This document shows, piece after piece, positions 33,448 to 45,848 of a stretch of 64,000 nt of DNA (positions are counted from its first letter, which is position 1; each line of letters begins with the position of its first letter). Position numbers and translations under genes: made by a program. Source of the stretch: Lojkania enalia (taxonomy: Eukaryota; Ascomycota; Dothideomycetes; Pleosporales); assembly GCA_010094045.1 (NCBI GenBank), contig ML986594.1, positions 195,228 through 259,227 on the forward strand. The letters run 5' to 3'. The notes under the pieces are model-generated. The model was not told where the DNA came from and ran no database searches. It saw nothing but the letters and a program-made list of their open reading frames with translations.

Positions 33448-33890
33448 TTCGTCGGCGAGTGGAGGGTGTGGGATATGCTGTCGGGTTAGTCGTGCCTCTA
33501 TCTTCAAATTGTAAAGTCGAAGTTGAGTCGAAATTCGCTTCGTCGTGGGTGCTCGGCACGCTAGTTACTAAGCAAATTCGGCATTGCCACTGGGACCATC
33601 TTCGTCCCGTCGGAGGCAACACGTGCTTAGCATCTAATTTCAAAGCCGTCTTTGAGGCGCGCTCATGCACGCGACTCGAATTCATATTCTCTTGCAAGTG
33701 GTGAGCCGCTATCACCTCAACTTATTAGCGCCTCTCGTTCACTGCTTTTTTTTCGCGACGACGCCCGTTTCCCAAGATCTCCTCCCCTCAATTACTGTGC
33801 CTCACTTTATTCCGGATGATATTGCGGTTCTCCATGCATTGCCTCAACAAAATTAGAGTAGAGGCTCGGGAGGGGATCTCGGTATTGTAG
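33448..33890. promoter_or_regulatory. Divergent promoter region, uL24 and C2H2/AT-hook genes
   Basis: 443 bases between two divergent starts. A C/T-rich tract with a run of T lies near 33730-33790. No defined element was identified. Confidence 0.45.
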
Positions 33891-36800
33891 ATGGCAAACA
33901 TGCCTTCTAACAATTACAGCGCCTATTATTACCAGAGCGGCCAACGAAGCTCCACCCCGCAGTACTCTGGTTACTCGATCGCACCAGCTTCGAGTAGCAT
34001 CCCACAAGCATCGCGCACCTACCAGCAGCTGCAGTCCTTTAGGACGAGCCAGCCTCAGAGCTATATGTCCTACCCAGCTCAATCATATGGCGGGAGGCAA
34101 GGGTCAGTGTATGGTGAACAAGAAGTTGGTTGGGGAGCAAGCAACTATGGATCAAGTCGCGAGGTCACGAGTAATCGCGCCGCAGAACTCCTACACAACA
34201 TGAGCAATACGGCATATGATGCAAACCCAATACCCGTTACGAGCCATCCTAGCTTTCTGGCTTCCAATACTCCTGCTTCCGCGAGATATTCGAGCGGCGC
34301 TGCTAATTCTCAACAGCCACAACAGCAGGCCCATTCGCCCTATGCACAGACTCAAGCGCAACCCCGTCCGCGGAGCGTTAATACAAATCGCAATCAGGCG
34401 ACTGACTCGAATCGAGGACTCCCTTCTCCCGGAACGGCAGCGGCATACCCGTCCCAGCGAGTACAAACGTTATACAATCAGCAGCCACAACAAACCCCGA
34501 GTCCGGCGCAAAATCAGTATTCGCAAAACACGCCTACACCGCTAAACTCTTTTAGAACAGCAGCAATGGCCACGACCCAGTACAATGACTATAGTAATAG
34601 ACAGCTTCCAAGCGTTGATGCGTCACAAGGAGTCCCTAGTAGTGTTTCGGCTTCTTATAGCTATTCAGACCCACAAGCAGCGGTACCAATCGCACAGACC
34701 GCCGTAGCGAACAATGTTTCGGAACAGTATAACCAGGCTACCATCACGGTAGACCCGATAGCTGTCTACGACCCTTGGCCGGAATACCAAAGAAAACAAA
34801 TAGAAAGGGCGCGTAAGGCTGCCGAAGATGCCGCTAAGGCGGAGGAAGAGCACCGAGCTGAGGAAAGAAGGAAAGAAGAGGAGATGATGAAGCACGAAGA
34901 GGAGCAACCCAGAGCAACCCAGGTTCAGATGTCGAAGTCGCATACGGGCAAAGCAAAGCCCCATGACCAGTCTTCGAATACAAATGCAACAGATGCTAGA
35001 CCTGCTGGCGGAGCGCAAGGATTATCAGGTGAAAGTTCTGGCACCCTAGAAGCAGAAATCAGGGCAATAATGGCAAAAATGAGGGAGCTCAACAATAAAG
35101 ATCCGGCACTACTTGCACGAATATGGGAGGAAGAGCGGAGAGCTAAGGCACCAAAATCCCCAATAGTGCAGAACAAGGCCACCCCGCAACCAGCTCCCGC
35201 TCAACCTGCCCTACCCGCGCAGGCAAGTTCAGCTCCAGCAGCAAACCAACGCAAGAAAGCCGTTCCCAAAGAGACCACAACACCTAAAGCCGTAGCCCAG
35301 CCGACTCCTGTTGAGCAAGTTGCGAGTGCCCCTCCTCGCCCGGCTGGCAATACAATTTGGCCACCCGAGAAGAAGTCTCAACTGGCTAATGCGGCGGCCA
35401 CTTACTTGCATGCGCAAAATCCAAGCAAACTTCTCACCCCAGAACACATACTGGGTATGCTGGATGGCAATCCATCATATATCGAATTATGCGAACAACT
35501 CGAAGGCATGGGACTCAAGCTAGACCGGGCCGCTTTTGCAAAAAATCTGCTCACCGTTGTTCCGGACGTAAACTCGGCATCCCGCCCGACACAAGCGCAA
35601 ACTCAGACTATGTCTAAGTCCGCACCACAAGGTGCCGTTTCACAGGTCAACCACAGTACCTCCCAGAGAGTTTTAGTTCAACCACCAGCAATAGCTACCA
35701 AGGCAGAGGTCTCTTCTCCAGCTGCGCCCAGCCCACGTTATGCCCCTGCTGTACAGTCCCCAATGAGCCAATCATCGTATCCTCCACTCCCGAATAATAG
35801 TGGTTCGGCCTCTCACTCACCTGCGCCTATGGCCGAAATGGTGCCAATCAAACCTAAATTAAAGCGACCTGCAAACAAAGAGGAGGCTGCCAGAAAACGC
35901 ACGTTTAATGATCTGATTGATCTAACGGCTTTGTCAGACGAAGACGTACAACCAGCCCACAAAAGGCAGAGCGTGGTATCACCTCATCACTACCAAACAC
36001 CTAGCCTATATGGCGTTGATAATATAGATATCGATCACCTTCCGCCTCCTGTGGCTAATTTCCGCGCTCCTATTAGTGTACCGATCCAGACTGGCTTCAG
36101 CACCACCCCTGCCCCGTTATCTGTGCCCACCGACGCCAGATTTGTTGTGGAACCTATTGACAAGGGCAAGGCTTTGCGGAGGAACACGTACAATATCAAA
36201 ACAATTGCCAGAGATGTACTTTTGGCTTGCGGACGGCACCCGGAAGAGAGAGCGTTGAACGCGCATCTTGAGATTTTGAAAATAAATATTCCACAAGTGG
36301 ACAGCAATTCTGACCTGAGCACTATCAGGTGGGATATCATCGACCCCGGAAAGCCACCACGAGGCTACTTCAAAGAAATAGAGGCCGTATCTGGAGATGC
36401 CGACGATGAAGATGATAGCGAGGTAGACCGGGCTGCACGGTCACGTCAGATAGCGCGTGCAGTTGGCGCTAGGGCGGGTGATGCAAGGGTCCAAGCACTC
36501 ACACCCACTAACCCTTTCAAGCCCATGAAAAGGCGCGGTCGTCCACCACGACACTCTTATCCCATAAACCCCAACGACTCTATATACGAACCCTTCATGC
36601 ATAAAGCTCCTGGTTCGACTGGCACAAATATGAGTGCAAGTGCGCCTCGCCCGAATACGGCAGCCGTAGGTTATTCTGTATTTCGCGCTGCGACGCCTCA
36701 GCTTGGCCCTGATGGAAAACCACTACCCAAGAAGAAGGGACGGCCAGTGGGCTGGCGCAAAGCAATACACGGTTCGGCAGCGGCGCAGGCACGCCCGTCA

Positions 36801-37619
36801 GCGAACGGCCATACCGGGCTGAACCGATTTGTGCCCTCGCAACCCAGTACACTGCGCAACGTCAATACGGGCAGTGACGAACCAATAGTACTCAACTCCC
36901 GCTCCTCAAGCGTTTCGAGCAAAGTGCCTCGATACCAATCGTTCAAATGCAAATGGTATAACTGCAAGGCCGAGCTCCATAACTTAGAGACCCTCAAGAA
37001 GCATGTGCATAAAGTCCACCGAAAAGCGACTTTGAGAGGCACCTTAGAATGCCTGTGGGGCGTTTGCGGCCGCGAGATTGCCTCAATAGACCCGGTGACT
37101 AACCTCCAAATCGAACGGCACCAACCTTTCGTATTCAAAGAGGAGAGTCAATGGCGCGAGCATCTAGAAATCAGGCACTTCAGTCCTCTTTCGTGGCAAC
37201 TTGGCGATGGGCCCGCCAGTGGACTGTCCGGTTAGTAGTAACGAACCTGCCTAGTCAGAATCCGCAGCTAACAATCGACAGATGCGCACGATTCAGAGGC
37301 CTATCTCAGCGATGCTCAAGGCCGTCGTGTTACTCCTCGAGTCACCGTTGACCCATCTCGCTATTCATTAAGCAGTCCTGTAGTCCGCGGTGAATCCTCA
37401 AATGCCAACCCTTCATCTAGACGTGGCCGTGGAAGACCGCCAAAGGTCACACAAGAACAAGAAGCTCGCGAGGCGCAGGCGCAGATGATCTCGCAGAAGA
37501 AACGCATTGGGGGACCCGGCATGGACAGGGGAGGAGCGACTCTAGTCAATGAAAAACGACGGAAGGGTTTCATTGATCATGCAGACATTGAAGAGGAATT
37601 TGTGGATGCGGAACAGTGA
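33891..37619 (+). CDS. Large nuclear protein with C2H2 fingers and AT-hooks
   Basis: Exons are 33891-37230 and 37282-37619 with a 51-base GTTAGT...CTAAC...CGACAG intron; the product has 1225 residues. The first 290 residues are rich in Gln, Tyr, Ser and Ala. A charged coiled coil (about 300-345) and long Pro/Ala/Gln-rich segments follow. A conserved-looking block lies near 760-830 (RDVLLACGRHPEERALNAHL). AT-hook cores occur near 880 (KRRGRPPR), 946 (KKKGRPVGWRK) and 1160 (RGRGRPPK). C2H2 fingers span about 1020-1045 and 1060-1103. The design suggests a chromatin-bound protein, possibly a remodelling-complex subunit, but the exact family is not certain. Without splicing, the AT-hook at the C terminus would be lost. 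Confidence 0.85.
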
Positions 37620-38145
37620 AGGAGATCAAGACAATGCACTAGGCTTAGTATGCTGCATTTCGAATTGGCAGTATTAGGTCTTTCTCGTCAGTGGAATCAT
37701 GGCTGGCACTTGCGAGATATCTTGGTCTCAATGGCGGTCTGTATATACTCTTTATGTTAAGACATGCATGTAGAGTAGACATGGATGGCGGATTCCCGTT
37801 TCGATCTGCGTTCTCGCAGGAGCTACACATTTGCCAAAGCATGGTCTACTAGAACAAAAGTCTTGGACATAGAAGTAGATAGCCTGTGAGCAGAAATATA
37901 AATTCCCCTTCAATTTATATCCCCCTAAACTCCCAGATATTGGTACATTGAAACCCGTCATTTGGCGACCCGCAAATGCCCTCACGGCCATCCATACATA
38001 TGGGCATGGACAACTCGCAGCCACCAGAATTGGTATCGCTGCACTTCCCATATTTCGATACCCACATTTGCTATATTAGCCCTCTGAATTTTAATCGTCG
38101 TTCCTCCAGAATTAAAAGCATCGTCCCATAAATCCATCCAGCCAC
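37620..38145. other. Convergent spacer
   Basis: 526 bases between two gene 3' ends. No gene or repeat was recognised. Confidence 0.6.
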
Positions 38146-38298
38146 CTAGCTCTTGACTTTTCCCGCAACAGCTTTGGGTTTCTCTTCCGAGACGTGGTCT
38201 TCCGAATTGACCTCAAGGAAATGGTATAGTATTATGAGGAGCATGGCGGAACTACCGAGGAAGATAGCGAGGGTGTAGAGTTGATTATCCGTTATCAT
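38146..38298 (-). CDS. OST4: Ost4, small subunit of oligosaccharyltransferase
   Basis: A 50-residue membrane protein that starts with MITDNQLYTLAIFLGS, the near-invariant Ost4 sequence. A single membrane helix covers about residues 8-28 and is followed by HFLEVN and a charged cytosolic tail. Ost4 stabilises the Stt3 and Ost3/6 subunits of the N-glycosylation enzyme in the ER membrane. The frame extends 16 codons further upstream to another ATG, but the family always begins at MITD, so I use the inner start. Confidence 0.93.
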   Translation of the reverse strand: MITDNQLYTLAIFLGSSAMLLIILYHFLEVNSEDHVSEEKPKAVAGKVKS

Positions 38299-38753
38299 TT
38301 TGGCTACGCACGCACTGAGCGATTGATTGAGAAACAGAATGCTCAAGTTACTTGTGGAGTTTCTGGGAGACGGTTAGTAGAGTTCCTGTAAATTGAAATA
38401 AGGGGAGCAAGCGCACAGAGCTACAGCAAGCCGGAAGAAGAGAGTAGCCGGAGAGCGGAATGTGGTGTTGTCAATGCTTTCAGTTCGCTCTACGTGAAGC
38501 CACCTTGAGCTTCCGTGAATAGCAGCTTGGCGAGCCCGGCGCACAGTCCAGCTCCGCTGCCACTCAGGCCTCTTCCGCTCTCCGCCCCACCACCACGCAC
38601 TCGTCATTCTTGCTTTGCCCTCACAGCCTCACTACTTACGGCAGTGTTTCCAGGCACCACCACGCACTCCAACTTCACCGACATTCTCTGACACACCTCT
38701 TGTGCTTGTTTTCTTTACAACTTCTATAAACATAACCCAGAACAGCTGCCGCC
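38299..38753. promoter_or_regulatory. Divergent promoter region, OST4 and TMA46
   Basis: 455 bases between divergent starts. A C/T-rich stretch near 38570-38700 probably belongs to the TMA46 leader. No defined site was identified. Confidence 0.45.
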
Positions 38754-39994
38754 ATGCCGCCAAAGAAGGGAGAACAGCCGAAGAGCCAGAAGGTCGCCGT
38801 TGACAAAGTAGGCATCTAGTCGCATCACTGAAGATTCGCAAATACTGACTCTCGGGCAGACCTTCGGCATGAAAAACGTACGTCATGACTCTCCCATAGC
38901 GAGACCTCATCGCTCCTCCGTGCTCAAACCTTCCCCCCACCACTCCTCGAAATCATCCACAACCTAGCCACTAACAACCCCCAGAAAAAAGGAGGAGCAG
39001 CCCAAAAACAAATCAAGCAAATCCAAGCCCAACAATCCTCCGCAAAGACCCCCGACCAAAAACGCAAGGAGGCCGAAAAGGCCCAGCGCGAAAAAGAAAA
39101 GAAGGCAGCTGAAGAAGCACGCCGTGAAACCGCCGAACTCTTCAAGCCAGTGCAGACCCAAAAGGTGCCTTTTGGTGTCGATCCGAAGACGGTCCTCTGT
39201 CAGTTCTTTAAAAAGGGCCATTGCGACAAGGGACGCAAGTGCAAGTTTTCGCACGACCTAGCAGTAGAGAGGAAGACGGAGAAGAAGAGTTTGTACCAGG
39301 ATCCTAGAGAGAAGGAGAAGGAGGATAAAGAGAAGGATAAGATGGAAGACTGGGATGAAGAGAAATTGAGGAATGTGGTATTGAGCAAGCATGGTAATCC
39401 GAGGACAACTACGGAGAAGGTTTGTAAATACTTCATTGAGGCTGTGGAGAATCAGAAGTATGGCTGGTTTTGGACGTGCCCAAATGGAGGAGATAAGTGC
39501 ATGTATAAGCATAGTTTGCCACCTGGGTAAGTCTTCGTTCATCTAAGAGATGGGAAAGGACTGAGTTGATATCTGGCAGATTTGTTCTGAAGACAAAGGA
39601 GCAGCGCGCTGCGGAGAAAGCTCTCATGGATAAATCGCCGCTAGCAACTCTAACGCTCGAAGACTTTCTAGAGTCTGAACGCCATAAGCTTACTGGTATC
39701 CTGACGCCTGTCACCGTAGAGTCCTTCGCAAAATGGAAGAAAGAGCGCATGGACAAGAAGGCTGCCGAGGAACAAGCCAAGGCTCTTAAGGACGCGACCG
39801 GCAGAGCTATGTTCGAGAAGGGTGATTGGCAAGACAGCGAGGATGAGAGCGATGACGATGATACCGGAGCTTGGAATCTAGAAGCGCTGCGGAAAGAGAC
39901 AGAGACCGCAAGGCAAAAGAAGGAAGAAGAGAGATTGGCGAACCAGTTTGGTGGGTCGGTACCTGAGAGCAGTGTTCCAGTCGAAGTATCTTGA
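38754..39994 (+). CDS. TMA46: Tma46/ZC3H15-like CCCH protein (DRG family partner)
   Basis: Exons are 38754-38807, 38860-38877, 38985-39526 and 39580-39994, giving 342 residues. The second exon is only 18 bases and encodes TFGMKN, the hallmark N-terminal motif of this family, so it is real. The Lys/Glu-rich N-terminal third is helical. CCCH finger 1 is at about residues 95-115 (C-x7-C-x5-C-x3-H), and finger 2 at about 171-200 (C...C-x5-C-x3-H type). The C-terminal region includes [13 protein letters not shown], the DRG-binding part. The yeast homologue associates with ribosomes and stabilises the GTPase Rbg1. The acidic stretch near residue 290 ([10 protein letters not shown]) is typical. Confidence 0.92.
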
Positions 39995-40794
39995 AGCACA
40001 TGTCATACATGGTGCTAACCAAGACTCAAGGCGTAGAAGCGGAGTGGGCCTCAAGGGTGTACTGCTACGGCACTGTACATCTTTGCATACCGCCTGAGAA
40101 GGCGGTAGAGGACTTAAATTGTCAAAATGCAAGCAGGCTATCTTTATGAGGGAGAGAAGCTCTAGTCTTGGATCATTGTTAACGGCATACTCACCAGCCA
40201 ATCCCACCGCAGAAGCGTGTGGAGAGATCCGGTGTCTGGCGTTTTGATATTTTTGGATGTCGGATAGGACTTGCTACGGCAGCTATATAGGAAATCATAT
40301 TGTATTTTGGATAAATACATATCATATTCTCTATACGACTTACTCGTCCGCTACTTCCTATGTAGTGTTTTTCTTTATTCTTCTAGGTACACCTGAACAG
40401 ATTTAGACCTATATCGATCATTAGATAAGTTGGGGAAGTTGCAGGTTTACATGTTGAAGTATATATATATTAGCAAATTATATCCGGTTCAGTATATAAT
40501 CTCTCTTTGTTAGATTATCACTTTTCCTACTAAGAGTATTTTAATTACTATAAGAATACTAGAGTTGTGACTGATAAGTGCCAGACACACAGTATGTGGG
40601 GAATTGACACAATATCCTTAGCATCACATCGAGAGCGGCCTCAGAGGTTAACCGCATTTATAAGCTGAACAATCTACACCATACAGGGATATCCCACTAC
40701 CTAACCACCCAACTCCCCTATAAAAGAATTGATAGGCTAGAAAGAACCAACGCTACTTATGCGCTCTTCATCTAATAACCTCATTCTATGCTAT
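39995..40794. other. Convergent AT-rich spacer
   Basis: 800 bases between two 3' ends. From about 40250 to 40600 it is strongly AT-rich with TATATA stretches and no long frame. This may be a decayed element, but no identity can be read. Confidence 0.5.
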
Positions 40795-42728
40795 CTACAA
40801 TGCCGCCCTCTCCTCTCCCAATTTCTTACCCGTTATAACGGAAAAATATTTATTCAACGCCTCACTCGTGCCCTGTCCCTCCTGAAGCTTGACAACACAA
40901 CCAACATACCCATCAGGCCGTACGACAACCACGCCACCCTCCTCCTCGTCGAGTCCCATCTTCGCGTGCGCTGCAGCATTCGCGTTCGGTACACGCTGAT
41001 CCCAGACGTCGTCTGCGTACACATGATCTCTATACCTCGCTAGAAGGTCCGGCAGCATTCCCCTAATAGAAACCTTGGCGCGCGGCGAATTGAAGATAGT
41101 AGTAAGCGTCACGAAAGAGGTAGTCGGATTGTGTCGTTCATGGTAGCGATCCTTCTGTATATCCTTGAAGCTAAACACCGAGTAAAAGGAGTTTGAAGCC
41201 GCCATGTACGTTGCCAGGTCTCTAACCGCATTCCTCGTCTTTGCGGGGTTCCCTGCGAAGAGATAGAAGCGGTAGGATCCGTTTAGGGGAATTTCTTGCT
41301 CGAGGTGCACGACGTTCGCGTCGACGACGCGGGTCACGGTTGAGGGGATGAAGTAGCGGCCGGTGCGGAGGTTGGTGCCGCGTTGGAAGGCGAGGAAGAG
41401 GGGATGCTGGGCAGGATGTTCGTTGGACCAATTTATTAGGTTGGGCTTGTAGGCCACGCCGTAACCCGAGGTAAATTCACAGCTCGCCTTAAAAGTTTTT
41501 ACGAATTCGTTTTCTTCGGGTTCGTTGTTGCTTGCGCCGGCTACCTCGCCTGCTGATGGCAGGCGAGAGGAAAAGAGCTTTGCGTACTTGGCGTCGAAGT
41601 CTAGGAGGTTTTCGGCCACCTTTTTGCGCTCGGATTCATAGGTTGATAGAATGTTGCGAGGCGAAAATCCAGATTCCACATGGTGGACTTTCCAGGCTAG
41701 ATTTACGGCGTCAAGGAATGCGGTATTCATGCCTTGGCCGGCTTTAGGCGAGTGTGTATGGCAAACGTCGCCACCCATGAAGACTCGTTCGTCTAGTGTG
41801 TAACGTTCGGCAATGCCTTGGCCGATTGGGTAGACGGAGTACCATTCTACGCGATCCCAGGTGATAGTGTAGGGTTTGAGAATTTCCTTGGCGTGTTGTT
41901 GGACTTCTTCCGCTGTGGCGGTTTTGCGAGGGTTAAAATCCGGATCTGTGGATGAGGCGATTTGGATATAGAGACGGACCATGTTGTTTTCTCGGGGAAT
42001 AACCATGATGGATCCGGAATCAGAGTGAATTGTGCATTTCATCTGGAAAAGTAAATGCTAGTGTTAGAGCCAATCTATGAATGGGAATATACCTTAATAT
42101 CGGGGAAGTCTGTCCGGACAACGCCATCCATGACTCCCCATACATGAGAGATAGGATCTTTATGGTGTATCTTCACTCCGAGCTGGTCCCTAACAAAACT
42201 CCTAGCACCTTCACCACTAAACAGATACTTGGCCCGGACAACTTCCGACATAGTTCCATCCACGTGAACCAAGCTGACTTCCACCGGATAGTTGGGATCT
42301 TGCCCATCATTCTTAAACCCCGAAATCGTCCATGGCCTCTGGATTTGGCCTCCATGTTTCTCAATGTCCTCAATGAACACCCTCTCAATCAAACCCTGAT
42401 GCAAGAGCGTGGTAAACGGGTACCTAGCGTCAATGAACTTGGGGCAAGATGCCCACGTGCCTGTCCTGTGAATACCCCCTTTCGAATTCGGATCCCAGAA
42501 GGCAACTTCGTACACTTTTGCAGGATCATGGGCCATGATCTTGCGCTTCAGATCCATGTTCCGAAGCAGATCCAAGGATCTAGGCTGAATGCCATCGGCA
42601 CGACCGGTAGGGGTAGGCTCTGCACGATTGTCAATATGTTTTATCCGGTAACCCCATCTTTGCAGACAAGTCGAGAGCGTCAAGCCAACAGGTCCAGCAC
42701 CAATGATTACAATATCGTACTTCTCCAT
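40795..42728 (-). CDS. FAD-dependent aromatic monooxygenase (phenol 2-monooxygenase-like)
   Basis: Exons are 42728-42093 and 42042-40795 around a 50-base GTATAT...TTCCAG intron; the product has 627 residues, normal for the phenol hydroxylase group. The FAD-binding motif GAGPVG is at residues 10-15 and the second flavin motif [15 protein letters not shown] near 303. The C-terminal 200 residues match the thioredoxin-like dimerisation domain, with VRPDGYVG near the end. Such enzymes hydroxylate phenols with NADPH and oxygen in the cytosol. The real substrate is unknown. The gene is head to head with the P450 gene at 44004, which suggests shared control. Confidence 0.9.
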
Positions 42729-44003
42729 TATATGTGGGATGACGAGTGCCTTTAGAAAGAGACCAGAGAAAGAAACAATAAGGTAATATAAAGGAAATCA
42801 CGGCATGAGACAACGACAAATGAAAGGCAGGTGCCAGATCTGCAGCGTGGAAGGTAATCTTAAGGCATGCGAACAAGCAAATAGACTATGGACACCAGTG
42901 AAGACCCGAGATTGCATGATTGAGCAGCCGAGAATGCCGGCAATGAAATCGGCGCTATTAGTGTTAGTGATGTAAAAGTACAGAGGCCGAGTATTGCTAC
43001 CGCAATAGGTGGCAGGGTGGGCGGGGAATGGTTGCTTGGGTCAGGCGGATGTAGAAAGCGGCAATCGTGGATGATTCAGCCGATTCTGAGGCTTCGTGTG
43101 GTGTCATCAACCAACCCTACCGGCCCTTATCCGGCTAGCCATCACGTGTCGGTCGCTGTGAGGCCGGATCCCGACATCCTTCCCCACGAGCCGACGGCGT
43201 GTCCTCCACAATTGAACGAGATATCACCGAGTCACGACTACGGTTGCTTCTACTGCCCGTACGGATGCGAGTATGTCTCGTTACTCATATTACTAACGTT
43301 TCGGCCAAGCCGAACCAGGGTGGAGACATCCTGGTTACCACTCATTCCTGGGACTTTTGCGGCCAAGTAGCCATCCTTAAGCATTCCTTGCCCTCTATCG
43401 CAATTCTTTCTGGGCCGCATTATTGCGGGCAAGAGGCAGATAATAATCGACGAAGGCCCTGTTAACACTTGGATCCTCCCGTTCATCCCATACATTAATC
43501 AGTTGTTCCAGCAATCACTTTTGCCTTCCCATAGCTCAGCGCAGAGTACCGATGAGAGCGAAGTTCCATGAGAAACTATGGAGAGCTTTCAAAATAAGTC
43601 GTTGAAGCGCAAACAAGCTTCGCAAGCTCTGTCCGCATCCGCATTTAAGCAGTGCGCTAATTGGCTCTTGCATACAAGTGGTCTCCAATGCAAGGCCGGA
43701 AAGATGCCCACGTCTAGTCGATTACCCATGGATGGCATTAGTATTCCGAGCAGATTTACTGGTTGGGTTGTCGCTGACGTGCGATTTTAGCGGTTTGGCA
43801 TACGCCACGCACATTGGCTCTCTAATCCGCGGAGTTTGCACAACATCAATACACCAGTCAGGAAATCATCGGAGGCGTACGGATCCTCGTACGAACTGGA
43901 GTAAGAATTCGGAGAGATGTTAATATAAGCATCCTATCCCTCATCAATGACCCCTCTGTAGAGCACTATTGTCTTAAGTCCCTTATCAAACTAGTCATTT
44001 CCA
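42729..44003. promoter_or_regulatory. Divergent promoter region, monooxygenase and P450
   Basis: 1275 bases separate the two divergent oxidative genes. No gene was recognised in it. It is the place to look for common regulator sites; I could not identify one by eye. Confidence 0.45.
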
Positions 44004-45848
44004 ATGAGTTCCAAGACTACAACGCCACATCTTCACGATATCCTGTATCAATATTTCTATTTTATACCCTTCGCTACACTCTTATCCTACATTCTTTACC
44101 AACGTTTTTTCTCCCCTCTATCATCCATCCCAGGCCCCTTCCTCGCCTCTCTCACCCGCTGGTGGCTTGTCTACATAACCCGCCTCGGCCACTATAATAG
44201 AACCCTCCTTCATCTACACAACAAGTATGGATCCCTTGTCCGCATCGCTCCAGATGAGGTGAGCGTAGTTGATCTCGACGGTTTCCGAACTATCTACGGC
44301 TCCGCGTCAAAATTTCGAAAATCGGATTGGTACTCCGTATGGCAGGGGCATCGAGTGTTTGATGTCTTCGGAGAGCGTGATGTTAAAAAGCATGCACAAC
44401 AAAGGAAGTTGGTCACTAGGGCTTTCGCAATGGAGACCCTGAAGGAATTGGAGGGTTATGTTGACAATATGGTTGAGGTTTTTGTGACGAAGATGGGAGA
44501 GCAGATCGGGAAAAAGGTTGATATGGCATATTGGATACAGTTGTTTACTTTTGGTGAGACGCCCCTACATTATCATGTGGTTATCGAGAAATGATGATGT
44601 ATGGATGAAAGCGGGTTCTGAGAAGTATAGATGTCATTGGCGAAATCACCTGGAGTAAATCATTTGGCTATATGGAAAGCAGCTCCGATCAAGGCACCTT
44701 TTCAAAAATCCACGACGTTGTATCATCTGGAACATGGATAGGCCAAGTTCCTTGGGTGTTCTGGCTACATGACCGCCTTCAGCCATACATTGGTAACTAT
44801 CTCAGTATTAACCACCGTCACTCCGGGCTCCGCAACTTCGCACTCTGCGAAACGGAGGCCCGAAAGGATAAACCAGTCAAGAAGAAGGATATGATCGGTC
44901 GATACTTTGACACCATGTTACAAAAACCAGACGAATTCGATTTCAATGCTGTGATTAGTATGGGTACTACCAATATTAACGCCGGCGCAGACACTACAGC
45001 TGTCAGTATGCGGGCAGTCATTTACCACCTTCTTCGCAATCCAGAAGCGAAATATAAACTAATCGAGGAGATTGACGATATGCGACGAAAAGGAGAGCTT
45101 AGCTATCCGGTGAAGTGGGACGAAGCTAATAAGATGAAATATCTCCAAGCATGCATATATGAGGGAATGAGGATACACCCGGCGATCGGCATCAATCTTC
45201 CAAGGGTCGTGCCCCAAGGGGGGGTACAAATAAACGGACATTACATCCCCGAGAATACTATCGTTGGGACGAGTGCTTGGGTGCTGCATCAGAATAAATC
45301 CGTATACGGCGAGGATGTGGACAAGTTTAAGCCGGAGATATGGCTGCAGGAGGATACGGGCGATATGCGTGAGTGCCCCCATATTCTAGAATTTATGTGG
45401 TATCGCTATCGACTTCCAAAAGCGTATCTGGGACCCGCATAAGCTAACTCCGGCATCTCAGATCGGTTCTTCTTCTCTTTCGGTGGCGGATCTAGGGCTT
45501 GTATGGGTCGGAGTAAGCAATTTTCTTCTTCCTATTTTCTCGTCCTCGTTCCGATGCGGAGCTGACATATGCCTAGACATAAGTTGGCTAGAAATTTCCA
45601 AAGTAAGATTCGAAAAATGTGTCTCGGAGCTTGTGCTAATTTTGGTATAGCTTATCCCAACTTTGTTTCTCCGATTTGATGTCGAGCTTTGGGAGGGGAA
45701 GGAGTGGACAGAGGAGTGTCTGTATGTTTTGCTCATGAACCTATCCATTAGCGAATTGAATGCTGACTGTAGCCGTAGGTTCTTTGTGTATCAGAGTGAT
45801 TTTTACGTCAAGTTGACACCCAGAAAAGACCCTGCAGAGGAAGCATAA
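44004..45848 (+). CDS. Cytochrome P450 (pisatin-demethylase-like group)
   Basis: Six exons: 44004-44553, 44631-45368, 45462-45512, 45577-45602, 45651-45721 and 45779-45848, giving 501 residues. All introns are GT-AG. An N-terminal membrane anchor covers about residues 17-36, followed by the Pro-rich hinge SSIPGPF. The I-helix motif is AGADTT, the K-helix ExxR is EGMR, and the heme loop is FGGGSRACMG with C443 as the iron ligand. All catalytic parts are present, so the gene looks intact. It is an ER-bound mono-oxygenase of unknown substrate. The group includes enzymes that detoxify plant phytoalexins, but this is only a family hint. Confidence 0.9.

Noticed and set aside
42081..42755. 224-codon plus-strand frame
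   Set aside because: It is the antisense of the first exon of the FAD monooxygenase, whose protein sequence is clearly conserved.
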